From: Saccharophagus sp. K07
Lineage (GTDB): Bacteria; Pseudomonadota; Gammaproteobacteria; Pseudomonadales; Cellvibrionaceae
Length of the DNA stretch: 64,000 nt
Assembly (NCBI RefSeq): GCF_014336955.1
Contig: NZ_QRAI01000001.1
Location: forward strand, 1,302,001-1,366,000
Direction of reading: 5' to 3'
The notes under the pieces were generated by a model. That model was not told the origin of the DNA, did no database searches, and saw only the letters and a list, made by a program, of their open reading frames with translations. Positions 16,918 to 25,827 of this stretch are shown here, piece after piece; the stretch's first letter is position 1; the number at the start of each line of letters is the position of its first letter. Both the position numbers and the translations under genes were made by a program.

Positions 16918-19263
16918 TTGTTTGTAGAAGCCGATACTCATACACCGGTTGTTCTGCTATTGGATGACATACCGGAAATTCGCGGCCTGGTCGAAAAGTG
17001 GCAGGAACAGCATGTTCGATTAATCTGCGCAGCGAGCCGGGAGGAAGGGCTGCGAGCTACAGACATCGCGCCCGATCTGATTATTTGTCTCTGCTATTCC
17101 CAACTTCCCGAGTGCACGGAAATCATCGGCCGCATTCGCGGCAACCCGGCGCTTACCCAAGTGCCTATATTGATGATCCTGGAAAACATTCTGGGAGAAG
17201 TGCCGGCGAGTGTGGTGGACGATCCTCTCCAGGACTTTCTCTACCGGCCGTTTCATCCGGCGGAGCCGCTGATCCGCTGTCAGAAACTACTCGCTCTTAA
17301 AAGTGCAACCCAGCAATTGGCAGCGCGCGAACAGGAGCGCTCGGCGCAATTGCTGTTGAGCGAAAATCGCTTTCGCCTGATGGTGGAGAGCGTGGAAGAC
17401 TACGCCATGTTTATGGTGGACCTGCGCGGCCGCATTACCAGTTGGAACCGCGGCGCGGAGCGTCTTACCGGCTACACCGAGGCGGAAGCCATCGGCAAAC
17501 CCTTTTCCATGTTGTATCCGAGCGAGGATCTGAACTCCGAACACGCCCTCTACGAATTGGCCATGGCCCACAAAAATGGCCGCTACGAAGAAGAGGGGCT
17601 GCGGGTGCGCAAGGACGGCTCAAGTTATTACGCGCAAATCCAGGTTTGGCCGATGGAAAATAAATCCGGCGAGATTATCGGCTTTGTGAAAATCACCCGG
17701 GATATCACCGCGCGGCGCTACGCGGAACAGGCGCTCAAAGAGAGCGAGGCGAAATTCCGCACCATTACCGATGCCATGCCGCAAATGGTGTGGTCGACGC
17801 TGCCTGACGGCGATCACGATTATTTCAACGAGCAGTGGTATGACTTCACCGGTGTATCTCTGGGGGAGATCAATGGCGGCAACTGGAACAGTATTCTCCA
17901 CCCGGAGGATCAGGACAGGGCCCTCAAAGCCTGGCAGCACAGCTTGAGCACTGGATAGATCTACGAAATCCAATATCGCCTGCGGCATTTCTCCGGCGGC
18001 TATCGCTGGACTCTCGGCCGCGCGCTGCCGGTGCGCGATGAGTCCGGTGAAATCGTGCGCTGGATGGGAACGCTCACCGATATTCACGAGCAAAAGCAGG
18101 CGGAAGAAGCGCTGAAAGATGCCGCCCGCCGCAAAGACGAATTTCTGGCGATGCTCGCCCACGAATTGCGCAATCCGCTGGCCCCCGTGCGCAACGCCAC
18201 AGCGTTGTTGCGCCGGTTCATCAACGGTGGCGACGAGGGCGCGCAGAGTGCGTTGAATGTGATCGAGCGCCAAGTGCGCCATATGACCTGTTTGATTGAC
18301 GATTTATTGGACGTTGCGCGTATCTCCCGCGGCAAGATCGAAATTCGCAAGGAAGAAATGGATCTGCTCGAAGTGGTGAGCCACACCGTTGAAGATTTTC
18401 AGAGCGACTATCACGCGCGCGGGGTAAATCTAAAGGCGGAAATCACCAGCGAGCCGCTGTACCTGGAAGGCGACCGCACCCGGGTAGCGCAGGTGATCGG
18501 TAACCTGCTACACAATGCGCTGAAATTTACCGAACCCGGCGGGCAAGTGACTGTGCGTTTGGTGCGGGAGGAAAAATCCAACCTGAAGCGCACCGGCTAC
18601 GGTGTGGCGGTTCTGGAAATTGCGGATACAGGCGCTGGTATAGAAGCGGACATAGTGGCAAATCTGTTCAACCCGTTTATTCAGGCCAATCAGGGCCTGG
18701 CGCGCAGCAAAGGCGGTTTGGGTCTCGGTCTCGCGTTGGTAAAAGGTTTTGTGGAACTGCACGGCGGCACTGTGGAGGCTCACAGCGACGGCCCGGGCAA
18801 AGGTGCGGTCTTTACTTTGCGTCTGCCGTTGGTACAAAAACGCGACAGCCAGCCAGTTAAAAATGAAACGGCGCTGCCGCGACAGCACCTGCGAATTTTG
18901 CTGATCGACGATAACGCCGATATGTTGCAAACCCTGAGCATGCTGTTGGGTATCGAAGGTCATCAGGTCATTACCGCCGGCGATGGCGAAAGCGGCCTGC
19001 AAGCCATTCGCGAAAATTTGCCGGACTTGGTGTTGTGCGATATCGGTTTGCCCGGCTTGCTGGACGGTTACGCAGTAGCCCGCGCGGTGCGCGCCGATCC
19101 GAAACTCGCCGGCCTATTTCTGGTGGCGGTATCCGGTTACGGCCAGGAGCGCGATCGCCAGCGCGCGAAGGACAGTGGTTTCGACAGTCATCTGCTTAAA
19201 CCTCTGGACTTCGGCGAACTGGCTAAAGTGCTGGCGGACGTAAAGCCGCAGCACACCCGCTAA
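16918..19263 (+). pseudogene. PAS hybrid sensor histidine kinase interrupted by an in-frame TAG
   Basis: One reading frame runs from a TTG start (GGAG at 16907-16910) to the TAA at 19263, 782 codons, broken only by TAG at 17956-17958 (codon 347). Order: degenerate receiver-like domain (LLLDDIPEIR, but no phospho-Asp: LIICLCYSQLP), PAS (about 145-270), second PAS (about 275-395, containing the TAG), HisKA (HELRNPLAPV), HATPase (DTGAGIE, GLGLGLALV), C-terminal receiver (CDIGLPGLLDGY, LLKPLD). Coding resumes at once after the TAG with PAS sequence IYEIQYRLRHF, so no bases appear lost. Either a recent nonsense mutation or a base-call error. An N-terminal sensor fragment could be made; a GTG at 18031 could restart. 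Divergent from the multi-HAMP kinase. Confidence 0.85.
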
Positions 19264-21980
19264 ACTCGCGCTGCCGCCAAGGAATTCAGCGAGCGCAGGC
19301 GCAAACGCAATTGTTTTTCGATTTCGATAATGGCAAACAGCACAACGCCGATGCCGACCACAACAAATCCATCTTTTATCGAAACCGCTTCTGTACCAAA
19401 TACGGCTTGCAGAGGCGTTAGATAGGTCACCGCAAATTGCGCAATTGTCACCACAACAACCGTTGCCCAAACAATTTTGGTTCCGCGCACTGCTTCCCAT
19501 GTCAGTGATGTACCGTAAATATTGCGGATAAAAAATAGATGGAAAATTTCCATCACCACCAAAGTATTCATCGCCAGTGTCCGGGCCAAATCTTCGCTAT
19601 AACCTTGGTTTGCCGCATAAGCGTGAATGCCAAAAACACCGGCAAGAAATAACAGCGAAACCAGGATGATGTGCCACACCAGTTCGCCGCTGAGAATGGG
19701 CTCACCCGGATGGCGCGGCGGGCGGCTCATAGTGTTGGCTTCAGTCGGTTCAAACGCGAGTGCAAGGCCGAGGGTAATCGCGGTAATCAAATTGACCCAG
19801 AGAATTTGCACCGGCGTAATCGGCAAACTCAAACCCAATAACAAAGCCGCAATAATGGTCATGGCTTCACCGGCACTGGTCGGCAAAGTCCAGCTGATCA
19901 CTTTTTTAATGTTGTCGTAAACCGTTCGGCCTTCGCGCACAGCCGCAGCGATGGTGGCGAAATTATCGTCCGCCAATACCAATTGCGCGGCTTCTTTTGC
20001 TGCTTCACTGCCTTTTTTACCCATGGCAATTCCGGCATCTGCGCGCTTGAGGGCAGGCGCGTCGTTAACGCCGTCGCCGGTCATGGCAACGCTGATGCCG
20101 TGACTTTGCAATGCAGTGACCAAACGCAATTTATGTTCGGGACTTGTGCGCGCATAGATATCGCAATCGAGCACTTGTGCGCGCAATCGAGCATCGTCCA
20201 ATTTATCCAGATCCGCACCGGTCATGACTTTATCGGTGCGCTGCAGACCGACTTGTTTGCCTATTGCCGCTGCAGTGGCAGCGTGGTCGCCGGTAATCAT
20301 TTTTACGCGTATGCCCGCTCTGTGACATTCAGCAACGGCTTCTATGGCTTCCTGCCGCGGCGGATCGATCATGCCGACCAAACCTACGAATACGAGTTTT
20401 CCTTCTAAATCTTCGTGGTTGAGGGTCGTTTGTTCGGCGGGAATTTCTCTATAGGCAAGACCCAAAACTCGCTGACCTTGGGCGGCAATGCGTTGAATGG
20501 AGTCTTGCCAATCCGCGCCCAGAGGCTGCTCTGCATTTTTAATTTTTTCCGCGCGGCAGAGAGACAGAATTTTTTCTGGCGCGCCTTTGACGAGCGCAAT
20601 TGCGTGTCCGTCGTGATGGCGGTGAAGTGTCGCCATAAAACGGTGGCGGGAGTCGAAAGGAATTGTATCTATGCGCGGCCATTCTTGCGCGGTTTGTTTT
20701 GGGTCCAAACCGGCTTTGCGGGCTAGGCTAAGCAGGGCGCCTTCCATAGGATCACCTTCCACTTGCCAAGTGCCGTTTTTCTCGTGTAGCGCAGCGTCGT
20801 TGCAGAGCGCGCACACTTGGGCGAGTGTGGCTATAGAGTTATCGCTTGTTGCTTTGACTGTTTTGTCTCCGCGCAAAATATCGCCGTCCGGCGCGTAACC
20901 GACACCGGTGACCTTCAGCGTTTCTTCCGACACTGCCACGGACGCCACCATCATTTCGTTGCGCGTGAGGGTGCCGGTTTTATCGGTGCAAATGACGGAA
21001 ACAGCCCCAATGGCTTCGATGGCAGGCAAGCGTCTGACAATGGCATTGCGGTTTGCCATGCCTTGCACGCCAACCGCCAGAGTGATTGTGAGCACTGCTG
21101 GCAGCCCCTCTGGAATGGCGGATACCGATAAACCGACCACCGCCATAAATAAATCCGCAAACGGCATTTGCGAAACGAAATAGCCAAATATCAGCAGAAT
21201 GACCGCCACCAACAAAATCATGAGGGTCAGCCAGCGCGAGAAAATACTGATCTGGCGAGTCAGCGGCGTGGCCAGCGATTCCACTCCCGCCAGCATATTG
21301 CTGACACGGCCGATTTCCGTATTGGAACCTGTGCCCACCACTACCGCTTGCCCCTGGCCCCCAGTGACCAGTGTGCCGGAAAACACCATATTGTGGCGGT
21401 CGCCCAAAGGCGCATCTAATGCGACGGGATCGAGTTGTTTGTCCACCGGAACGGACTCGCCGGTGAGAACCGCTTCCTGCACGCCAAGGCCGTGGGCTTG
21501 AATCAAGCGGCAGTCCGCAGGTACCCGATCGCCCGCTTCCAGAAGGACGATATCCCCCGGAACCAATTCAGTACCGTCAATGGAAGCGCGGTGGCTGTTG
21601 CGCAGAACATTCGCCTTGGGCGCCAGCATTTGATGCAGCGCTTCCATGGCTTTTTCCGCTTTGCCCTCCTGCAGAAACCCGACAATGGCGTTGACGATGA
21701 CCACTGCGAGAATTACACCGCTGTCCGTCCAGTGGCCGAGGGCCGCCGTTATCACGGAGGCAACGAGTAACACATAAATCAAAATATTGTGAAACTGCAG
21801 CAAAAAACGTTTTACAGGACTTTGTTTCGCTGCTTCGGGCAGGCGGTTGGGACCGTACTCGCCAAGGCGGCGCTGCGCCTCTTCAGTGGACAATCCTTGC
21901 GCGGACGTATTTAGCGCCGCCAGGACGCCGTCGGCGGTTTGGGTGTGAGCAGTCTGTAAACGATTGGCCTGCGTCGGCAT
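19260..21980 (-). CDS. P2-type cation-transporting ATPase (Ca2+/Na+-like)
   Basis: 906 residues. N-terminal cation-ATPase domain, actuator loop with LTGESVPVDK, membrane motif SAIPEGLPAVLT (PEGLP is typical of P2 Ca2+ or Na+ pumps, unlike the CPC motif of heavy-metal pumps), phosphorylation site CTDKTGTLTRNEMM, and hinge MTGDGVNDAPALKRAD. About ten transmembrane helices are visible. It should export Ca2+, Na+ or a related cation across the inner membrane; the exact ion is not readable. Its stop overlaps the end of the convergent kinase gene at 19260-19263. Stands alone on its strand. Confidence 0.9.
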   Translation of the reverse strand: MPTQANRLQTAHTQTADGVLAALNTSAQGLSTEEAQRRLGEYGPNRLPEAAKQSPVKRFLLQFHNILIYVLLVASVITAALGHWTDSGVILAVVIVNAIVGFLQEGKAEKAMEALHQMLAPKANVLRNSHRASIDGTELVPGDIVLLEAGDRVPADCRLIQAHGLGVQEAVLTGESVPVDKQLDPVALDAPLGDRHNMVFSGTLVTGGQGQAVVVGTGSNTEIGRVSNMLAGVESLATPLTRQISIFSRWLTLMILLVAVILLIFGYFVSQMPFADLFMAVVGLSVSAIPEGLPAVLTITLAVGVQGMANRNAIVRRLPAIEAIGAVSVICTDKTGTLTRNEMMVASVAVSEETLKVTGVGYAPDGDILRGDKTVKATSDNSIATLAQVCALCNDAALHEKNGTWQVEGDPMEGALLSLARKAGLDPKQTAQEWPRIDTIPFDSRHRFMATLHRHHDGHAIALVKGAPEKILSLCRAEKIKNAEQPLGADWQDSIQRIAAQGQRVLGLAYREIPAEQTTLNHEDLEGKLVFVGLVGMIDPPRQEAIEAVAECHRAGIRVKMITGDHAATAAAIGKQVGLQRTDKVMTGADLDKLDDARLRAQVLDCDIYARTSPEHKLRLVTALQSHGISVAMTGDGVNDAPALKRADAGIAMGKKGSEAAKEAAQLVLADDNFATIAAAVREGRTVYDNIKKVISWTLPTSAGEAMTIIAALLLGLSLPITPVQILWVNLITAITLGLALAFEPTEANTMSRPPRHPGEPILSGELVWHIILVSLLFLAGVFGIHAYAANQGYSEDLARTLAMNTLVVMEIFHLFFIRNIYGTSLTWEAVRGTKIVWATVVVVTIAQFAVTYLTPLQAVFGTEAVSIKDGFVVVGIGVVLFAIIEIEKQLRLRLRSLNSLAAARV

Positions 21981-22156
21981 GTCTGTACCTTATCTTTGAA
22001 ATTGTCGGGTTGTATCACTTTGCCGCTGAATCGCGCAATAACCCTGTGTTTTTAGCTCATGACCATTTGATTTGCAGCAATACACTGAATTACGCGTATT
22101 TAAATGTGCTAGGTGAGTTATAAAGAAAATATAGCTTATCGCGTTTGGTTGCATGA

Positions 22157-22182
22157 CAATATGCGGATATCCATATATATTG
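22157..22182 (+). promoter_or_regulatory. Candidate ArsR operator upstream of the ars operon
   Basis: Imperfect inverted repeat: outer arms CAATAT (22157-22162) and ATATTG (22177-22182) around the palindrome GGATATCC (22165-22172), 57 bases before arsR. ArsR proteins bind AT-rich dyads in their own promoters, so this is the best operator candidate. Not verified. Confidence 0.45.
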
Positions 22183-22238
22183 GTGCGCTTGTTCGTGGAG
22201 TTCGGAGCAAGCGGTGACTCGACTATTAGAGATGCAAG

Positions 22239-22574
22239 ATGATTGACCCAATACAATTTTTCAAATGTCTTTCCGATGAAACTCGTCTGAACGCTACCTT
22301 GTTGATTTATCAGGAAGGGGAGCTTTGTGTATGTGAATTGGTGGAAGCGCTCAACGATAGCCAACCTAAAATCTCTCGTCATCTGGCCCAGCTGCGCAAT
22401 TGTGGAATTCTCGATGACTCTCGTCGCGGTCAATGGGTTTTTTATTCCATGTCAAAGCAACTTCCGGGTTGGTCGCTGGAAGTCTTGCGCGCGGCGCAGC
22501 AAGCCAATTCCGATACTCTCAAAGTTTTACAAAAGAATTTAAAGGCGATGAAAAATCGTCCGCAATGTTGTTAA
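22239..22574 (+). CDS. arsR: ArsR family arsenical-responsive repressor
   Basis: 111 residues, winged-helix ArsR/SmtB fold. The As(III)-sensing pair lies in ELCVCELVEAL (Cys30 and Cys32), at the start of the DNA-binding region, as in plasmid R773 ArsR; two further cysteines end the protein (PQCC). The recognition helix includes SQPKISRHLAQL. It should repress its own operon and release DNA on binding arsenite. It is the first gene of arsR-arsC-acr3-arsH; the next gene starts 20 bases after its stop. Confidence 0.95.
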   Translation: MIDPIQFFKCLSDETRLNATLLIYQEGELCVCELVEALNDSQPKISRHLAQLRNCGILDDSRRGQWVFYSMSKQLPGWSLEVLRAAQQANSDTLKVLQKNLKAMKNRPQCC

Positions 22575-22594
22575 GCCAATTTTTAAGGATATTT

Positions 22595-23071
22595 GTGAAA
22601 ATTCTCTATATATGCACCCATAATCGCTGTCGCAGCATTTTAAGTGAAGCCATTACCAATCATTTAGGGAAGGGCAGGCTAAAAGCGTTCAGCGCTGGCA
22701 GTCAGCCCACCGGTCAAGTTCATCCGCTGTCATTAAAATATCTGGCGGAAAAAGGCATCTCGATTGAGGGTTTGAAAAGCCAATCCTGGAACGATTTCGC
22801 GGTTGAGCAGCCGGATATAGTGGTCACAGTCTGTGACAGTGCCGCTGCGGAAACCTGTCCCGTATGGTTTGGCGACACCGTAAAAGTGCATTGGGGTTTA
22901 CCTGATCCATCTAAATTACAGGGCTCAGAGGTGGAAGTTAGAGCTGCATTTTATGCGGTGATGGAAACCATAGAGCAGCGCGTGCAAAAGTTATTAGCGC
23001 TGGATCTGGAATCGCTGACAAAGGCAGATCTCCAGGCGCAACTGAATCAATTAATCCAGGAGCAACAATAA
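22595..23071 (+). CDS. arsC: Arsenate reductase, low-molecular-weight phosphatase type
   Basis: 158 residues from the GTG at 22595 with AAGGA upstream; a longer reading from 22433 overlaps arsR and is rejected. The P-loop CTHNRCRS near the N-terminus is the CX5R active site of the LMW tyrosine-phosphatase-like arsenate reductases. Cysteines further on ([15 protein letters not shown]) match the pair that relays the disulfide to thioredoxin. It reduces As(V) to As(III) for export by Acr3. Its stop overlaps the acr3 start as TAATG. Confidence 0.93.
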   Translation: MKILYICTHNRCRSILSEAITNHLGKGRLKAFSAGSQPTGQVHPLSLKYLAEKGISIEGLKSQSWNDFAVEQPDIVVTVCDSAAAETCPVWFGDTVKVHWGLPDPSKLQGSEVEVRAAFYAVMETIEQRVQKLLALDLESLTKADLQAQLNQLIQEQQ

Positions 23072-24087
23072 TGGGATTATTTGAACGCTACCTGACTCTG
23101 TGGATTGGCCTTTGCATTGGTACTGGAGTGCTGCTTGGCAATTTAATACCGGAGTTGTTTCATCGGTTTGCTGCTTTGGAAGTTGCCCACGTCAATATTC
23201 CTGTTGCCATTTTTATCTGGGTGATGATTTACCCCATGATGGTTCAGGTGGATTTTTCCTCCATCAAGGATGTTCGAAAAAAGCCTAAAGGTTTATTTCT
23301 TACCTTGGTGGTCAATTGGTTGATCAAACCTTTCACCATGGCCGCTTTGGGTTGGCTCTTTTTCCGCGTGTTATTTGCAGATTGGGTCGATCCTCAAACC
23401 GCCACCGAATATATCGCCGGCATGATTCTGTTGGGCGTTGCCCCGTGTACAGCAATGGTATTTGTCTGGAGTCAGTTAACCAAAGGTGATGCCAATTACA
23501 CCTTGGTACAAGTCTCCGTCAATGATCTGATTATGATCTTCGCCTTTGCACCAATTGCCGCATTTTTATTAGGCGTTAGCGATGTGACTGTTCCCTGGGA
23601 TACCTTACTGCTGTCGGTTTTGTTGTATGTGGTGATACCTCTTGTTGCCGGCATAATCACTCGTAAAGTGTTAGATTCAAACCAACGTGGTTTGCGAGTG
23701 GGTCATTTTATTCAAGCCTTAAAACCTATTTCGATTGCAGGCCTGCTGGCGACTGTAGTGCTGTTGTTTGGCTTTCAGGCTGAATTGATTTTGGCTAATC
23801 CTCTGCCAATTTTATTGATTGCCATTCCGTTGTTGATTCAAACCTATGGAATTTTCGCTATTACTTACGCCGCAGCGAAAGCGATGAAATTACCTCATAA
23901 CATTGCTGCGCCGGCGTGCATGATTGGAACTTCCAATTTTTTCGAGTTGGCGGTTGCGGTGGCTATCTCGCTATTTGGTTTGCAGTCCGGCGCAGCTTTG
24001 GCGACGGTTGTTGGTGTCCTGGTAGAAGTACCCGTAATGCTTACCCTTGTGAGTTTTGCCAATCGCACGCGGCACTGGTTTGAATAG
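23071..24087 (+). CDS. acr3: Acr3-type arsenite efflux transporter
   Basis: 338 residues with about ten transmembrane helices. Family signatures include the conserved cysteine block [12 protein letters not shown] and an [15 protein letters not shown] segment near the C-terminus. It exports As(III) across the inner membrane using the proton-motive force. The start overlaps the arsC stop by one base, so the two are translationally coupled. Often also annotated arsB, though unrelated to the R773 ArsB family. Confidence 0.95.
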   Translation: MGLFERYLTLWIGLCIGTGVLLGNLIPELFHRFAALEVAHVNIPVAIFIWVMIYPMMVQVDFSSIKDVRKKPKGLFLTLVVNWLIKPFTMAALGWLFFRVLFADWVDPQTATEYIAGMILLGVAPCTAMVFVWSQLTKGDANYTLVQVSVNDLIMIFAFAPIAAFLLGVSDVTVPWDTLLLSVLLYVVIPLVAGIITRKVLDSNQRGLRVGHFIQALKPISIAGLLATVVLLFGFQAELILANPLPILLIAIPLLIQTYGIFAITYAAAKAMKLPHNIAAPACMIGTSNFFELAVAVAISLFGLQSGAALATVVGVLVEVPVMLTLVSFANRTRHWFE

Positions 24088-24096
24088 GAGTAGATT

Positions 24097-24813
24097 GTGA
24101 ATCTTTTCGACTTACCCAATGTAGACACAGAATGTTTAAAACCAATCGACGAAAAGCACTTATTTGAGCCTGAGCGCAGCCAACATAAACCTCGTATTTT
24201 GTTGCTGTATGGTTCTCTGCGAAAACGATCTTTCAGTCGTTTGGTAACGGAGGAATCTGCGCGCATATTGCAAGCCTTCGGCGCAGAAACCAAAACGTTT
24301 AATCCTTCCGGCTTGCCGCTGCCTGATGATACTGATGATCAACATCCGAAAGTTCAGGAATTGCGAAATCTGGTGGCTTGGAGTGAGGGTATGGTCTGGT
24401 GCAGCCCTGAACGGCATGGCGCTATGACCGCAGTAATGAAAGCACAGATCGACTGGATACCACTGGCCATGCAGGGAATGCGTCCCACACAAGGAAAGAC
24501 GCTTGCGGTAATGCAGGTTTGTGGTGGCTCTCAATCGTTTAACGCGGTGAATCAAATGCGCGTACTTGGCCGGTGGATGCGCATGGTGACCATTCCCAAT
24601 CAATCGTCAGTCGCCAAAGCTTGGTTAGAATTCAACGATAACGACCGTATGAAACCATCTTCTTACTACGACCGCATTGTGGATGTTATGGAAGAGCTTA
24701 TGAAGTTCACCTTATTAGTCCGCGATCGCAGCGACTATCTAGTAGATCGCTATTCGGAGCGTAAGGAAACGGCGGAAGAATTTCGGAAACGTATCGATCA
24801 GAGTGCAATGTAA
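24097..24813 (+). CDS. arsH: ArsH, NADPH-dependent FMN reductase / organoarsenical oxidase
   Basis: 238 residues from a GTG at 24097 with GGAG 9 bases upstream. Flavodoxin-like fold with the FMN-binding motif [11 protein letters not shown] and the ArsH block [15 protein letters not shown]. Known ArsH proteins oxidise trivalent methylated or aromatic arsenicals to less toxic pentavalent forms and reduce metals or quinones. Last gene of the ars operon, followed at once by a strong terminator. Confidence 0.93.
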   Translation: MNLFDLPNVDTECLKPIDEKHLFEPERSQHKPRILLLYGSLRKRSFSRLVTEESARILQAFGAETKTFNPSGLPLPDDTDDQHPKVQELRNLVAWSEGMVWCSPERHGAMTAVMKAQIDWIPLAMQGMRPTQGKTLAVMQVCGGSQSFNAVNQMRVLGRWMRMVTIPNQSSVAKAWLEFNDNDRMKPSSYYDRIVDVMEELMKFTLLVRDRSDYLVDRYSERKETAEEFRKRIDQSAM

Positions 24814-24825
24814 CGTACACGAGAC

Positions 24826-24853
24826 GGTCTGCCGACTCCGGCAGACCATTTTT
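24826..24853 (+). terminator. Rho-independent terminator of the ars operon
   Basis: Perfect 9-bp stem GGTCTGCCG/CGGCAGACC with a 4-base loop ACTC, followed by ATTTTTC. It begins 13 bases after the arsH stop. The convergent DUF326 gene ends at 24878, so it may serve both strands. Confidence 0.9.
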
Positions 24854-24877
24854 CTTCCATTCCTGGGTGGCTGGATT

Positions 24878-25207
24878 TTAAGCCGCCATTTTCCTGCATT
24901 CCTCCGCACAAGCGTGGCAGGCTTTGGCGCATTCCTGGCAGTGGTCGTGATCATGCTGTTGGCAAATGTCGCCACAGCGCTGGCAAATTTCTGCGCACAA
25001 TTGACAAATGGTTTTTGCAAATTCGCTATCGCGTGCCATGGCTCCGGCTGCCAATCGGCAAAACTGCGCGCAATCGATATCCGTACGAATACAATCCGCC
25101 ATTTTTTTCGGGTCCGCCTCGCTCAGGCAGGCAGTGGCACAGTGATCGCAGGCTGCGGCGCATTCATAACAGGCTTTAATACAACTGGCATAAAGATCAT
25201 ATGACAT
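24878..25207 (-). CDS. Four-helix-bundle copper-binding protein (DUF326, Csp-like)
   Basis: 109 residues, no signal peptide, extremely Cys-rich with repeated CxxxC pairs on helices (IKACYECAAACDHCATAC, CAEICQRCGDICQ, HCQECAKACHAC) plus histidines. This is the pattern of DUF326 copper-storage proteins related to Csp1/Csp3, whose four-helix core is lined with Cu(I)-binding cysteines. The lack of an export signal suggests cytosolic Cu(I) sequestration, like Csp3. It lies downstream of cueR on the same strand, with GGAG before the start. A paralogue is at 33050-33400. Confidence 0.9.
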   Translation of the reverse strand: MSYDLYASCIKACYECAAACDHCATACLSEADPKKMADCIRTDIDCAQFCRLAAGAMARDSEFAKTICQLCAEICQRCGDICQQHDHDHCQECAKACHACAEECRKMAA

Positions 25208-25313
25208 AGGGCATTCTCCGGCATGGTTGCGGCCGCATTGCTGAATCCGTTATTCAACGGCGACCCTTTTTCGTCTTTGCAATGCATATGCCGGACAGGC
25301 GCCGGTAGCATGT

Positions 25314-25724
25314 CTATTCTTTGGAAGGAGCGCAGCAGCGGGCGGAAATTCCATTCAGAATTGGGCAATCCGGCCGCGTGTTGCCGCTGCAGGTTTTGGC
25401 GAGGTTACTCAAGGTGTCGCGCATGGCGGACATTTCGGAAATTTTCCGGTCCAGCTCCGCGATATGATTGATGACAAGCGCTTTGACATCGGCGCTGGAG
25501 CGATTCTTGTCTTGCCAAAGCGACAACAATTGGCGGATTTCCTCCAGGGAAAATCCAAGAGAGCGGGCCGTTCCTATAAAGCGCAAATTGTGCAGGTCGC
25601 TGTCGGAATAAATACGATATCCGCTGTCATTTCTACTGGAGCGCGGCAGCAAGCCTATGCTTTCGTAGTGACGGATCATTTTGCTGCTGACGCCGCTGGC
25701 TCGCGCGGCTTCGCCGATATTCAT
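25314..25724 (-). CDS. cueR: CueR-type Cu(I)-responsive MerR regulator
   Basis: 136 residues from the ATG at 25724, which has GGGAGG just upstream; a longer form from 25766 is rejected. N-terminal MerR helix-turn-helix (MNIGEAARASGV, MIRHYESIGLL), dimerisation helix, and the two metal-binding cysteines of CueR in CSGNTRPDCPI, followed by a CC pair. It should activate copA from the divergent promoter at 25767-25797 when Cu(I) binds. The DUF326 gene downstream may be co-transcribed. Confidence 0.92.
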   Translation of the reverse strand: MNIGEAARASGVSSKMIRHYESIGLLPRSSRNDSGYRIYSDSDLHNLRFIGTARSLGFSLEEIRQLLSLWQDKNRSSADVKALVINHIAELDRKISEMSAMRDTLSNLAKTCSGNTRPDCPILNGISARCCAPSKE

Positions 25725-25766
25725 ATGGCCTCCCTGAATTGAGCTAAAAATGTGGATAAAATCCAC

Positions 25767-25797
25767 TTGACCTTACCACGATGGGAAGGTTCACACT
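25767..25797 (+). promoter_or_regulatory. CueR-controlled copA promoter with 19-bp spacer
   Basis: A -35 box TTGACC (25767-25772) and a weak -10 (CACACT, 25792-25797) are 19 bases apart, the over-long spacing typical of MerR-family promoters. Between them is the inverted repeat ACCTTACC...GGGAAGGT (25770-25790), very close to known CueR boxes. It faces copA and lies between the divergent cueR and copA genes. Confidence 0.85.
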
Positions 25798-25827
25798 TTG
25801 CACCAGAGTACACGAGGAGAAAAACCT

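Noticed and set aside
17956-17958. TAG read as pyrrolysine or programmed readthrough
   Set aside because: No pyrrolysine machinery is known in this group and there is no special context; a nonsense mutation or sequencing error is simpler.
22433-22594. Extended N-terminus of the arsenate reductase
   Set aside because: It overlaps arsR; the GTG at 22595 has a ribosome site and puts the P-loop at the proper N-terminal position.
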